From CAVZTA01 sp963778025 (GTDB taxonomy: Bacteria > Chloroflexota > Limnocylindria > Limnocylindrales > CSP1-4): 64,000 bases of DNA. The stretch covers positions 3,737 to 67,736 of the forward strand of contig CAVZTA010000010.1 in NCBI GenBank assembly GCA_963778025.1. The letters are read 5' to 3'. The notes under the pieces were generated by a model. The model had not been told where the DNA came from. It saw only the letters and a list, made by a program, of their open reading frames with translations, and ran no database searches. Positions within the stretch are counted from its first letter, which is position 1, and every line of letters starts with the position of its first letter. This document shows, piece by piece, positions 54,325 through 62,806 of this stretch. Made by a program: the position numbers and the translations under genes.

Positions 54325-55701
54325 GTGGCAGCTCGGGTCGACGTCGTGGTCATCGGGGCGGGGTTCGCCGGGCTGACCGCCGCTCGCGAGCTCACCCGTG
54401 CCGGTGCGACCTGCATCGTGCTCGAGGCGCGCGACCGGGTCGGCGGGCGCGTGCACGACCGGATCCTCGCCGACGGCACCGTCCTCGAGCTGGGCGGCCA
54501 GTGGGTCGGCCCGACGCAGTCCCGGATCCTCGGGCTGCTGGACGAGCTGGACATCGCCACCGAGCCCACGCCGACGGACGGCGACGCGCTCACGATCGTC
54601 GACGGCGTTCGCCTCCGCCATCGCGGCGAGCTGCCCGACGACCTGGGTCCCGGCGTCCGCCCCGCGATCGACGCGGCCTTCCGGGCGCTCGACGAGCTCG
54701 GCGATGCGGTCCCCCTCGACGCGCCGTGGGCGGCGCCGGACGCCGAGCGACTCGATCACACGACGATGGACGCCTGGCTCGTCGCGAACGTCGAGCACGC
54801 CGGTGCCCGTGCGTTCCTGCTGGCGCTCGTCGAGTCGCTGTTCGTCCGGCCACCGGTCGAGATCTCGGTCCTCGACTTCCTCGTCCACACCAAGGCCGCC
54901 GGCTCGCTGACCGAGGCGATGAGCGTCGAGGGCGGCACGCAGCAGGCGCGGATCACGGGCGGCCCGCAGGCCGTCACCCAGCGGCTGGCCGACGAGCTCG
55001 GGAAGCGCGTCGTCCTCGGGGATGCCGTCTGGCGGATCCGCACGACAGCCGCCGGTGTGGCGGTCGACAGCACGCTCGGCACCTACGACGCTCGTCGGCT
55101 CATCATCGCCATGGCGCCCCTGCTCGCGAGCCGGATGATCGTCGACCCTCCGCTGCCGGCGCTTCGTGACGGCCTCGCGCACCGGATGCCGCACGGTTCG
55201 GTGATCAAGGTCCAGGCCGTCTACCGCGAGCCGTTCTGGCGCGCCGACGGCCTCTCCGGCACCGGTTTCTCGACGCACGGGCCCGTGAGCTACATCGCCG
55301 ATGGCTCGCCCGCCGGTGGCCAGCGCGGCGTGCTCGTCGGGTTCATCGAGAGCCGCCAGGCGCGCGCCCTCGCGGACGCGCCGGCGGAACGCGTGCGCAC
55401 CGTCGCGCTCGATGGCCTCGCCGCGTTCGTGGGTGACGCGGCACGGTCGCCGGACGCGTTCTTCGCCGTGGACTGGTCGGCCGATCCGTGGACCCGCGGC
55501 TGCTACTCGGGGCATGTCGCGCCGGGCGCCTGGACGTCCTTCGGGCCGGCGCTCCGCGAGCCGTGCGGGCCGATCCACTGGGCGGGCACCGAGACCGCGG
55601 TGCGGATGTGCGGCTACATCGATGGTGCGGTCGAGTCGGGCCGGCGGGCCGCGGCGGAGGTGCTGGCGGCGCTGGGTCCGCCGCCCCGGATCAGCCGCTG
55701 A
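54325..55701 (+). CDS. flavin monoamine oxidase
   Basis: An intact 458-residue enzyme from GTG 54325. VDVVVIGAGFAGLTAARELT, then ARDRVGGRVHDR (FAD), GGQWVGPTQSRIL, a substrate domain, RRLIIAMAPLLASR, and the C-terminal PIHWAGTETAVRMCGYIDGA with ESGRRAA. Length and motifs fit MAO/putrescine-oxidase-type enzymes that deaminate amines to aldehydes. Overlaps the convergent cupredoxin gene by 11 bp. Confidence 0.93.
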   Translation: MAARVDVVVIGAGFAGLTAARELTRAGATCIVLEARDRVGGRVHDRILADGTVLELGGQWVGPTQSRILGLLDELDIATEPTPTDGDALTIVDGVRLRHRGELPDDLGPGVRPAIDAAFRALDELGDAVPLDAPWAAPDAERLDHTTMDAWLVANVEHAGARAFLLALVESLFVRPPVEISVLDFLVHTKAAGSLTEAMSVEGGTQQARITGGPQAVTQRLADELGKRVVLGDAVWRIRTTAAGVAVDSTLGTYDARRLIIAMAPLLASRMIVDPPLPALRDGLAHRMPHGSVIKVQAVYREPFWRADGLSGTGFSTHGPVSYIADGSPAGGQRGVLVGFIESRQARALADAPAERVRTVALDGLAAFVGDAARSPDAFFAVDWSADPWTRGCYSGHVAPGAWTSFGPALREPCGPIHWAGTETAVRMCGYIDGAVESGRRAAAEVLAALGPPPRISR

Positions 55702-56184
55702 CCGTGATCTGGCCGGTCATCTGGGTCGGGTGGATCTCGCACCGGAAGAACAGTTCCGAGGCGCCGTCCGGCGGGGTGAACGAGAACGTCTTGGAGCCAC
55801 CGGCCGCCACCGAGCCGGAGTCGGCGCCGGGCACCTTCTGGGTGAACGCCGCATCCGCGTAGAACGTGATCGTGTGCGGGACCTCGCCGCCGTTATCGGC
55901 CGTCACATCGACGGTGGCCGGCGCGGGATCGAGGCTCGAGCGGTCGAGCGCGAACGAGAACTCGCGCATCCCGACGTGGAGCTGATCGGCCCCGGTCCCG
56001 GTGGATCCGGACGGAGCGGTCGATCCGGAGGCGCGGTCGATCCGGATGGCGCGGTCGACGCCGACGGGGCGCTCGACGCTGCTGACGGGGCCGCCGCGGA
56101 CGACGGTGCCTGCGACGAGGCCGATCCGCCGCACGCAGCGACGACGAGCACTACGAGCGACATGAGCCCAAGGCGGACCTGCAT
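55691..56184 (-). pseudogene. cupredoxin-like lipoprotein, one frameshift
   Basis: ATG 56184: signal peptide with lipobox LVVAAC, then a long Ser/Ala/Pro linker that loses frame near 56030. The second frame contains a cupredoxin domain: MREFSFALDRSSLDPAPATV, EVPHTITFYAD (first His) and ELFFRCEIHPTQMTGQITVS, giving a Cys-x3-His-x3-Met cluster for a type 1 copper site. A possible extracellular electron carrier. About 160 residues. Confidence 0.78.
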
Positions 56185-56188
56185 GGCC

Positions 56189-57118
56189 TCAGTCTGACAG
56201 GTCGTCGGTGGACCAGGGTTGATCGCCGGCGAGCGCCGGAAGCCCGATCACCTCCCGCGCCTCGGCGTTCCTGCGGAGGGAGCCAAAGCCGAACAGCCCC
56301 GCCTTGAGCGAGGGATGACCGACGAACGGCCGGAGCGCTTCGGGCCGGAGCTGCGGCATCGCCACCAGCAGCAGGTAGCGCAGCTTCGGCGCGTCGGCGA
56401 TGCCGCGCAGGTCCGTGATGCCCTTCATCGTGTCGAGGTCGACCCGTCGCAGCTCGAGGCACCGGCCCAGCGACGGGATCGTCGTGATCGCCGAGATCGA
56501 CGCCAGCGACAGGTGACGCAAGGCGGGCAGCTCGGCGATCGGCTCCGCGTCGGCGATCCTGCGAAGGCGGTAGAGCTCGAGCCGCTCGAGCCGCCCGACC
56601 TCCGGTAGCCGCTCCCAGTGATGGATCGTGCCGAGGCCGCTCGTGAACCGCCGGAGCCCGGTCAACGGCAGGAGGAGCTCCAGGTCGATCGTCCCGATCG
56701 CCAGCGTCTCGAGGCCGGTGAGCTCGCTGATGACCTCGGGGTGTCGCCACGTGCCGTTGACATGGAGCGCCGACAGCCGCGCGAGCCCCGCGATCGGCGC
56801 GAGGGACAGTGGTCGGAGCGTGTCGCCCAGCTCCAGGACTTCGAGCCACGGGGTCGCCGCGATGCCCTCGATCGACCGCAGGCTGAGCGACCGTGCCAGC
56901 AGTCGCCGAAGGTCGGGGAACCAGCGCAGGAACGCCAGGTCCTCGCCAAGGTCGTCGACCCACAGCGCCACGTCCGGTCGACCCTCGAGCAGCTCGGCGA
57001 CGCGTCGGTATCCCTCGTCCGTCAGACGCTCGCGGAGGCGGACCGACGTCTCGTCGCGCAGCAGCGGCAGCGTCGCCTCCGCAGCATCGCGCGACCGGAT
57101 GTCCCGCCAGCGACTCAC
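56189..57118 (-). CDS. leucine-rich-repeat-like protein
   Basis: About 309 residues from GTG 57118, overlapping the mccB stop (GTGA). Seven to nine irregular repeats of the L-x-x-L-x-L type (LEVLELGDTLRPLSLAPIAG, LARLSALHVNG, LTGLETLAIGTIDLELLLPL, ELPALRHLSLASISAITTIP) form an LRR-like solenoid without a signal peptide, so it is cytosolic. Function unknown; coupling to mccB may be only positional. Confidence 0.75.
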   Translation of the reverse strand: MSRWRDIRSRDAAEATLPLLRDETSVRLRERLTDEGYRRVAELLEGRPDVALWVDDLGEDLAFLRWFPDLRRLLARSLSLRSIEGIAATPWLEVLELGDTLRPLSLAPIAGLARLSALHVNGTWRHPEVISELTGLETLAIGTIDLELLLPLTGLRRFTSGLGTIHHWERLPEVGRLERLELYRLRRIADAEPIAELPALRHLSLASISAITTIPSLGRCLELRRVDLDTMKGITDLRGIADAPKLRYLLLVAMPQLRPEALRPFVGHPSLKAGLFGFGSLRRNAEAREVIGLPALAGDQPWSTDDLSD

Positions 57119-58713
57119 ATCCGAAAGACGCCGAAGTGCGTGTCCGGGATCGGCGCATGGAGCGCGGCATCGAGGCCCATCGCGAGGACGCGCCGCGTGT
57201 CGGCCGGATCGATGACCCCGTCGTCCCACAGCCGCGCGGTCGCGTAGTACGGCGAGCCCTCACGGTCGTAGGTCGCGAGGATCGGCGCCTCGAAGGCGTC
57301 GCGTTCCGCGTCGTCGGCAAATCCGCCGCGGACCGTCGACAGGACCCGTGCCGCCTGCTGGCCGCCCATGACGCTGATCCGGGCATTCGGCCACGTCCAC
57401 AGGAAGCGCGGCGAGTACGCGCGGCCGGCCATCGCGTAGTTCCCCGCGCCGAACGAGCCGCCGACGATGACCGTGAGCTTGGGCACCTCGGCGCACGCCA
57501 CGGCGGTGACCATCTTCGCGCCGTCCTTGGCGATGCCGCCCGCCTCGTACTCGCGGCCGACCATGAACCCGGTGATGTTCTGGAGGAACACGAGCGGGAT
57601 CCTGCGCTGCGCGCACAGCTCGACGAAGTGGGCGCCCTTGAGCGCCGACGCCGAGAACAGGATGCCGTCGTTGGCGACGATGCCGATCGGCGTGCCCTCG
57701 AGATGCGCGAAGCCCGTGACGAGCGTCTCGCCGTAGTCGGGCTTGAACTCGTGGAAGCGGCTGCCGTCGACGAGCCGGGCGATCAGCTCCCGGACCGGCA
57801 CGGGCCGGCGCGGGTCGGCGGGGATCGCGGCGTAGAGGTCGCACGGATCGACGGCCGGCGCCTCCGGCTCTGCCAGCGCGAACGGCGGTTCGGGCGGCCG
57901 TCGACTGAGGTTGCGCACGATCTCCCGGCCGATGGCCAGCGCATGCTCATCGTCGAGCGCCTCGCGGTCCGCGACGCCCGAACGGTGGGCGTGGACCTGC
58001 GACCCGCCGAGGTCCTCGGCGCTCACGTCCTCGCCGGTCGCGGCCTTCACCAGCGGCGGTCCGCCCAGGAAGATCGTCCCGGTGCCCTTGACGATGACCG
58101 TCTCGTCGCTCATCGCCGGGACGTACGCGCCGCCTGCGGTCGACGAGCCCATGACCAGCGCGATCTGCGGGATCCCCGCGCCGGACAGCCGCGCCTGGTT
58201 GTAGAAGATCCGCCCGAAGTGGTCGCGATCCGGGAAGACCTCGGCCTGGAGCGGCAGGAATGCGCCGCCGCTGTCGACGAGGTAGACGCACGGCAACCGG
58301 TCCTCGAAGGCGATCTCCTGCGCCCGGAGATGCTTCTTGACCGTCATCGGGAAGTACGTGCCGCCCTTGACCGTCGCGTCGTTGGCGACGATGACGCAGA
58401 GGGTGCCCTCGATGCGGCCGATGCCGGTCACGATCCCCGCGGCGGGCGCCTCGTCGTCGTACATCCCGCCGGCGGCGAGCGGGCTGAGCTCGAGGAACGC
58501 CGACCCGGCGTCGAGCAGCCGTTCGATGCGCTCACGAACGGGGAGCTTGCCGCGCTCGCGATGGCGGTCGATGGACCGCTGGTCGCCGCCCGCGCCACGC
58601 GCCGCGACCGCCGCCTGGCGAGCCCGCAGGTCGCCGACGAGCACCTCCATCGCCGCCCGGTTCGCCCGGGCGTCCTCGGATCGGGGGTCGAGCGTGCTGC
58701 GCAGGACGGGCAT
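57115..58713 (-). CDS. mccB: methylcrotonyl-CoA carboxylase beta-type carboxyltransferase
   Basis: An intact 532-residue protein from ATG 58713: NRAAMEVLVGDLRARQAAVA, RGKLPVRERIERLLDAGSAF, IVANDATVKGGTYFPMTVKK, YLVDSGGAFLPLQAEVFPDR and MGSSTAGGAYVPAMSDETVI, all typical of MccB rather than PccB. The CoA and biotin pockets (GFMVGREYEAGGIAKDGAKM, GGSFGAGNYAMAGRAYSPRF) are complete. Works with the biotin-carrying MccA to carboxylate 3-methylcrotonyl-CoA. Its alpha subunit lies 8 kb away instead of adjacent. Confidence 0.94.
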   Translation of the reverse strand: MPVLRSTLDPRSEDARANRAAMEVLVGDLRARQAAVAARGAGGDQRSIDRHRERGKLPVRERIERLLDAGSAFLELSPLAAGGMYDDEAPAAGIVTGIGRIEGTLCVIVANDATVKGGTYFPMTVKKHLRAQEIAFEDRLPCVYLVDSGGAFLPLQAEVFPDRDHFGRIFYNQARLSGAGIPQIALVMGSSTAGGAYVPAMSDETVIVKGTGTIFLGGPPLVKAATGEDVSAEDLGGSQVHAHRSGVADREALDDEHALAIGREIVRNLSRRPPEPPFALAEPEAPAVDPCDLYAAIPADPRRPVPVRELIARLVDGSRFHEFKPDYGETLVTGFAHLEGTPIGIVANDGILFSASALKGAHFVELCAQRRIPLVFLQNITGFMVGREYEAGGIAKDGAKMVTAVACAEVPKLTVIVGGSFGAGNYAMAGRAYSPRFLWTWPNARISVMGGQQAARVLSTVRGGFADDAERDAFEAPILATYDREGSPYYATARLWDDGVIDPADTRRVLAMGLDAALHAPIPDTHFGVFRM

Positions 58714-58787
58714 CGTGTCCGCGATGCTAGCGGTGCTCGCGGGCGCCGTCGTGGGAACGTCGTTCGCAGCCGCATCGTCGGAGGCCG

Positions 58788-59246
58788 ATGCCGAAGCTCC
58801 TCGCTCTGCCGTGGCTCGTCGTCGCGCTCGTCCTCGGCGCATGCGGCGTGCTGCCGGAGGTCGGTGGCGTGCGCTCGCTGGTGACCGTCGAGTTCCACGG
58901 GGGTCTGTGCGCCGACGGCGCCGAATGCTCGTCGTCGACGAACCTCAACAGCGACGGCAGCGTCACCGGAGACGCCAAGCCACCCAACGTGCTGGGACGC
59001 ATGGCACCTGGCGTCCTGGCGCGGCTCCAGGCAGCGATCGCGGCGGCGGACTTCGACGCCATCCGCTCGAAGCCCTTCACGGGCACCTGCCCGACGGCCT
59101 TCGATGGCCAGGAGGCGGTGTTCACGTTCCATCTGCCGTCGGGCGACATCCGTCTGGGCGAATGCGAGTTCGAGCTCGACCAGAGCTCGCCACTCTTCGA
59201 CGCGGTGGGCGCCGCGATGGGCGCGGGTGTCGGTCCGTCGAACTGA
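58788..59246 (+). CDS. small lipoprotein
   Basis: 152 residues from ATG 58788. Signal peptide LLALPWLVVALVLGAC (lipobox LGAC), then a compact domain with four more cysteines (LCADGAEC, GTC, GEC) and LVTVEFHGGL, probably disulfide-bonded. No family recognised. It is divergent from mccB. Confidence 0.7.
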   Translation: MPKLLALPWLVVALVLGACGVLPEVGGVRSLVTVEFHGGLCADGAECSSSTNLNSDGSVTGDAKPPNVLGRMAPGVLARLQAAIAAADFDAIRSKPFTGTCPTAFDGQEAVFTFHLPSGDIRLGECEFELDQSSPLFDAVGAAMGAGVGPSN

Positions 59247-59273
59247 AGGCGAGCAGTCCGGTCGTCGCGTCGC

Positions 59274-59748
59274 TCATCGCCGGCCGATCGCCGCCCACAT
59301 GGCGACGCTCCAGACGGCCGCCGGCACGAGCAGGATCGGGACGGCGACCCAGCCGAAGAACAGCATCCCCAGGATCGACAGCGCGACGATCCCGAAGGCG
59401 ACCTCGGCCGGTCCGGTGCCGGTCGAGCCCGGCTCGAGAGGCCCGCGAGCAGGGCGACCCCGATGGCGCCCACGACCATCGTGATGAATGCCATGCCGAA
59501 GGTGATCCAGACCCAGTCGACCGGTCTGGTCGCGCGGACGGCTCGCGGGCCCAGCGTCCAGCCGGCGACGGCTGCAGCGCCGATCGACACGAGCGCGACC
59601 CCCTCCGCCGGCAACCCCATCCCCATGAACCCGGCGCCCGTCACAAGCGCACACGCCAGCGCGACGACGCATCCGACGGCTGCGCCCAGCGCATGCGGAT
59701 CGATGAGCGGATCGCGCGCGCGTGCTCGACGGCCGGCCAGGCGGTCAT
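59274..59748 (-). pseudogene. four-helix membrane protein, one frameshift
   Basis: ATG 59748 gives a basic leader, then three hydrophobic helices (LGAAVGCVVALACALVTGAG, EGVALVSIGAAAVAGWTLG, WVWITFGMAFITMVVGAIGV). After an indel near 59420 a fourth (FGIVALSILGMLFFGWVAVP, ILLVPAAVWSVAMWAAIG) ends the protein. About 157 residues. Overlaps the upstream membrane protein gene by ATGA. No family recognised. Confidence 0.65.
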
Positions 59749-60211
59749 GCATCCGTCCTCGGCCATGTGCGTCCGACCAGCCACGCCCACAGGACACCCA
59801 TCGGGACGGTGACCACGGCGGCGGTGAGGAGGGCGAACGGCAGGCCCAGCATCGCGAAGAACAGGAAGGCTTCGAGTCGATCGCTGAACCCCGGACTCGG
59901 TCCGACCGCTCCGCCAAGGCTCACCACGAGATCACCGATGACCGCGGCGCATGCGCCGATCACGAGCGCGGCCATCCATCGATCGCGTCGGGCGAGCGGC
60001 ATGAGCCATGCTCCGAGGACGAAGGCGATCGGCGCGCCCACCAGTCCGAGTCCGGTGAGGAGATCAGTCCGATCGTCCCGACGGCCGCCAGGCCGAGGCT
60101 GAGGAGTGCCGCGATCGCACCGCCGGCCAGCCGCGAGCGCAGGCCGACGTCGATCGCGCCATCGTGCTCGATGCCCTCGGTCAGCCCTTGTCGTTCGGCG
60201 GGATCGTCCAT
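59745..60211 (-). pseudogene. membrane protein, one frameshift
   Basis: ATG 60211: polar start, hydrophobic helix LAGGAIAALLSLGLAAVGTI, then an indel near 60060. The second frame has GAPIAFVLGAWLMPLARRDR, WMAALVIGACAAVIGDLVVS and FFAMLGLPFALLTAAVVTVP, ending RTWPRTDA. Four helices, about 155 residues. The following gene encodes a similar-sized membrane protein; both face the GbsR-type regulator and may be its targets. Confidence 0.65.
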
Positions 60212-60237
60212 CGCTCGACTCCTTGCTACCTGCGACT

Positions 60238-60264
60238 AGCATGTTTCTACGACGGAAATGTGCT
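60238..60264. promoter_or_regulatory. imperfect dyad in divergent promoter region of GbsR-type regulator
   Basis: AGCATGTTTC, spacer TACGACG, GAAATGTGCT: arms match in 8 of 10 positions. It sits in an unusually AT-rich stretch between the membrane protein start (60211) and the regulator start (60306); TGCTATCGT could include a -10. Candidate autoregulatory site. Confidence 0.45.
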
Positions 60265-60305
60265 ATCGTCAAGTGGCAAGTTCTGCACCGGAGTACCATC
60301 GCCGC

Positions 60306-61040
60306 GTGACCGCAGCCGTGGATCTGCCGTCCATCACGCCGTCGCCCGTCGCCGAGGACATCCGGCGGAGGCTCGCGGACGCGTGGGGTGAGATGGGTGC
60401 GGCCTGGGGCGTCGCGCCGGCCATCGCGCGCGTCCACGCCTACCTGATGGCCCGCGGCGAGCCGCTCACGGAGCGCGAGGTCCGCGAGGCCCTGGGGCTA
60501 TCCCACCGCGCGGCGTCGCTGGCCCTGGCCGATGCCGAGTCGTGGGGCCTGGTCGAGCGCATCGCCGAGCCGCGACGGATCGGCCGGCGGGGGCCGGCCG
60601 GCACGGCCTACCAGGCGGTCGGCGACCATTGGCGCTGGTTCGGGCGCGTGGTCGCGGAGCGCAAGGCGCGCGAGGGCGATCCGATCGTCGAGGTCCTCGA
60701 GCGCACCGCCGCCGAGGCGACGACCGCCGCGGAGGCGCATCCCGAGGATCCCGACCTCAAGCGGCTGCGCGAATGGCTGACGACGTTCCTCGTGTTCGTC
60801 CGGCTGTTCGACCGGGCCGTCGGGCTGGTGCCGCGGTTCGAGCCCCGCGAGCTGGAGCGCGCGTTGCGGCTGCTGGGCGAGGTGCCGGACGACACGATCA
60901 TGCGGCTGATCAAGCTGCTCGAGGGCCTCAAGGACGAGGACGTCCTCGATCTGGTCGACGCCCTGTCGCGCCTGTCACCCACCTCCGCGCGACGCGCGAC
61001 GAAGCTGATGTCGGGAGTGGTCCGAACCGTCGTGCGCTAG
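60306..61040 (+). CDS. GbsR/MarR-family transcriptional regulator
   Basis: 244 residues from GTG 60306 (an in-frame ATG at 60258 lies inside the dyad region and is less likely). A winged helix-turn-helix occupies the first 110 residues: MGAAWGVAPAIARVHAYLMA, EREVREALGLSHRAASLALA and GRRGPAGTAYQAV, the GbsR arrangement (often osmoprotectant genes). A helical dimerisation domain follows. It probably controls the divergent membrane protein pair. Its end overlaps the convergent TetR gene by 66 bp. Confidence 0.85.
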   Translation: MTAAVDLPSITPSPVAEDIRRRLADAWGEMGAAWGVAPAIARVHAYLMARGEPLTEREVREALGLSHRAASLALADAESWGLVERIAEPRRIGRRGPAGTAYQAVGDHWRWFGRVVAERKAREGDPIVEVLERTAAEATTAAEAHPEDPDLKRLREWLTTFLVFVRLFDRAVGLVPRFEPRELERALRLLGEVPDDTIMRLIKLLEGLKDEDVLDLVDALSRLSPTSARRATKLMSGVVRTVVR

Positions 61041-61637
61041 CCGCCCGCCCAGCGGTGTCATCTCCAGGAGCTGCGCGGCGACCAGTTCGAACGGCTCGAG
61101 GCTGCGCTCTGCCCGGCTGACGACGACCGCGCCCTCGCTTGCCGCGACGAGCGTGGCCGCGAATCGCTCGGCGGCCGCAGCATCCACCCCGCGGGCGACG
61201 AACAGCTCCATCAGCCGCGCACGCCAGGCCCGGAACACGTCCGCTGCGTGGGCCAGAAGGTCAGGGGAGTCGGTCGCCACGGTGACGGCGAGGACGGCGC
61301 AGCCGGCGCTGAGCCCGGACCGGACCAGGACCTCGCGCCACAGGTCGAGGAAGAAGGCCGTGACGTCCCGTGGCGCGGTCCCGTCGACGAGGTCGAGGAC
61401 GCGGAGAGCGCGTTCGCCGGCCAGCGCGACGGCGGCGTCCACCAGTTGATCCTTGCCGTTCGGGAAGTGGTGGTAGATCGAGCCGCGTGGAGCCCCGGAC
61501 CGTGCGAGCACGTCACTGAAGGCCGTGCCTTCCAAGCCGCGGGTCGCCAACAACGTCACCGCGCTCTCGACCATCTTGCGGCGTGCGTCGCTCGGCACCG
61601 ACCTTCGTCCTCGGGTCTTGACTATGACGCTCGTCAT
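60975..61637 (-). CDS. TetR-family regulator of the tautomerase gene
   Basis: 220 residues from ATG 61637. Helix-turn-helix ARRKMVESAVTLLATRGLEG, TAFSDVLARSGAPRGSIYHH, then FPNGKDQLV and a ligand-binding domain of the kind with SAGCAVLAVTVAT (a TetR_C 33/LmrA-like group). The start codon lies inside the first operator palindrome, so repressor binding would block its own gene. The last 22 residues read through the end of the GbsR-type gene and may be a run-on after a lost stop. Confidence 0.88.
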   Translation of the reverse strand: MTSVIVKTRGRRSVPSDARRKMVESAVTLLATRGLEGTAFSDVLARSGAPRGSIYHHFPNGKDQLVDAAVALAGERALRVLDLVDGTAPRDVTAFFLDLWREVLVRSGLSAGCAVLAVTVATDSPDLLAHAADVFRAWRARLMELFVARGVDAAAAERFAATLVAASEGAVVVSRAERSLEPFELVAAQLLEMTPLGGRLAHDGSDHSRHQLRRASRGGG

Positions 61638-61668
61638 AGTCGATGCTGTTCTATGACGTTCATCATAG
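61622..61668. promoter_or_regulatory. two tandem TetR operators
   Basis: CTATGACG-CT-CGTCATAG (61622-61639) is a perfect 18-bp palindrome; CTATGACG-TT-CATCATAG (61651-61668) is the same with one mismatched pair. Offset 29 bp. They occupy the whole region between the divergent TetR gene and the tautomerase gene. Confidence 0.88.
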
Positions 61669-61685
61669 AGGTCAGGAGATCCGCC

Positions 61686-62117
61686 ATGCCGATGATCGAC
61701 ATCTACGTCCCGGCCGGGACATTCGCTGACCCTCACGAGGTGGCCCGCGAGGCTGCCTCGATCGTCATGCGGGTCGAGCAGGTACCCGAGATCCCGATGT
61801 TTCGCGAGAACACGGCCGCCTTCGTCCACGAGCTCCCGCGCGAAGCCATCTCGGACGTCACCGGCGACGGACACCACGTCCGGGTCCAGGTGCTGACCAA
61901 CGCCGGTGCCCTCGACCGCGAGAAGCAGGTGGCCGTCGTGGACCAGCTGACGGCGCTCGTCACATCCGCGTCGGGCGACCCGGCGCTCGCACGGCGGACG
62001 TGGGTCCTCCTGACCGAAGCCGCAGCCGGTGGCTGGGGCCTGTGGGGTCACGCGCATACCAACGAAGAGCTGGTCGCCGCCGCTCGCGCGGAGATCGCGT
62101 CGCTCCAGGGGCGCTGA
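61686..62117 (+). CDS. tautomerase-superfamily protein
   Basis: 143 residues from ATG 61686 behind AGGAG; an upstream in-frame ATG (61653) lies inside the operator and is unlikely. The mature protein starts MPMIDIYVPAGTF, so the catalytic N-terminal proline of tautomerases is exposed. Two half-domains follow (VDQLTALVTSASGDPALARR, WVLLTEAAAGGWGLWG), as in fused 4-oxalocrotonate tautomerase/MIF-like proteins. Likely repressed by the divergent TetR. Confidence 0.85.
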   Translation: MPMIDIYVPAGTFADPHEVAREAASIVMRVEQVPEIPMFRENTAAFVHELPREAISDVTGDGHHVRVQVLTNAGALDREKQVAVVDQLTALVTSASGDPALARRTWVLLTEAAAGGWGLWGHAHTNEELVAAARAEIASLQGR

Positions 62118-62238
62118 GACCCGGGCCCGCTGGCGCCGGATGGCCTGGGCCGAAATACGGACCGAACGCTTTGCGTGACGACGGCGCCATACGGTGTCGA
62201 GCGCGACCGCCCAAGGTCGCCCGATCGGCAGGGGCATC

Positions 62239-62806
62239 GTGGACCAGCGACGGTACGTGGAACGCGCAGCGGCGGGCGATCATGACGCCTTCGCCGTGCT
62301 CGTCGACGTCGCCGTCGCGCGCCTGGACGCGGCCGCCCGGCTGATCCTCCGGGACCGCGAGCTGGCGCGCGATGCGGTCCAGGAAGCGCTCATCCGAGCC
62401 TGGCGTGACCTGCCCGGGTTGCGTGACCCGGACCGGTTCGATGCGTGGCTCCATCGCCTGACCGTCAACGCCTGCCTCGACCTCCTGCGGAGCCGCCGTC
62501 GGCGACCGCTCGAGGTCGAGCTCTCGCCCATCGACCCGTATCCCGCGCCGGACGTGCTCGGGTCGCTCGCAGACCGCGAGTTCCTCGATCGCGCGCTGGC
62601 GCGCCTCGACCCCGAACTACCGCGCCGTGGTGGCGCTGCACTACCTCCTGGGGATGCCGTTGCCCGATGTCGCCTCGGCGATGGGCATCCCCCTGGGCAC
62701 GGCGAAGTCGCGACTCAATCACGCCCTGGGCGTGCTGCGCCGCGTCGCCGTCGCCGATCGCGCGCCCGCCGACGTCGAGTCCGTGGCGGGAGGGCAGCTC
62801 GCATGA
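62239..62806 (+). pseudogene. ECF-type RNA polymerase sigma factor, one frameshift
   Basis: GTG 62239 gives region 2: AAGDHDAFAVLVDVAVARLD, then RDRELARDAVQEALIRAWRD and PDRFDAWLHRLTVNACLDLL, the ECF region 2 helices. One extra base near 62618 interrupts ARLDPE/YRAVVALHYLLGMP; region 4 follows (LPDVASAMGIPLGTAKSRLN, HALGVLRR) and the stop TGA at 62804. About 188 residues. The last four bases overlap the next start (ATGA), so sigma and the membrane protein after it are coupled. Confidence 0.85.
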
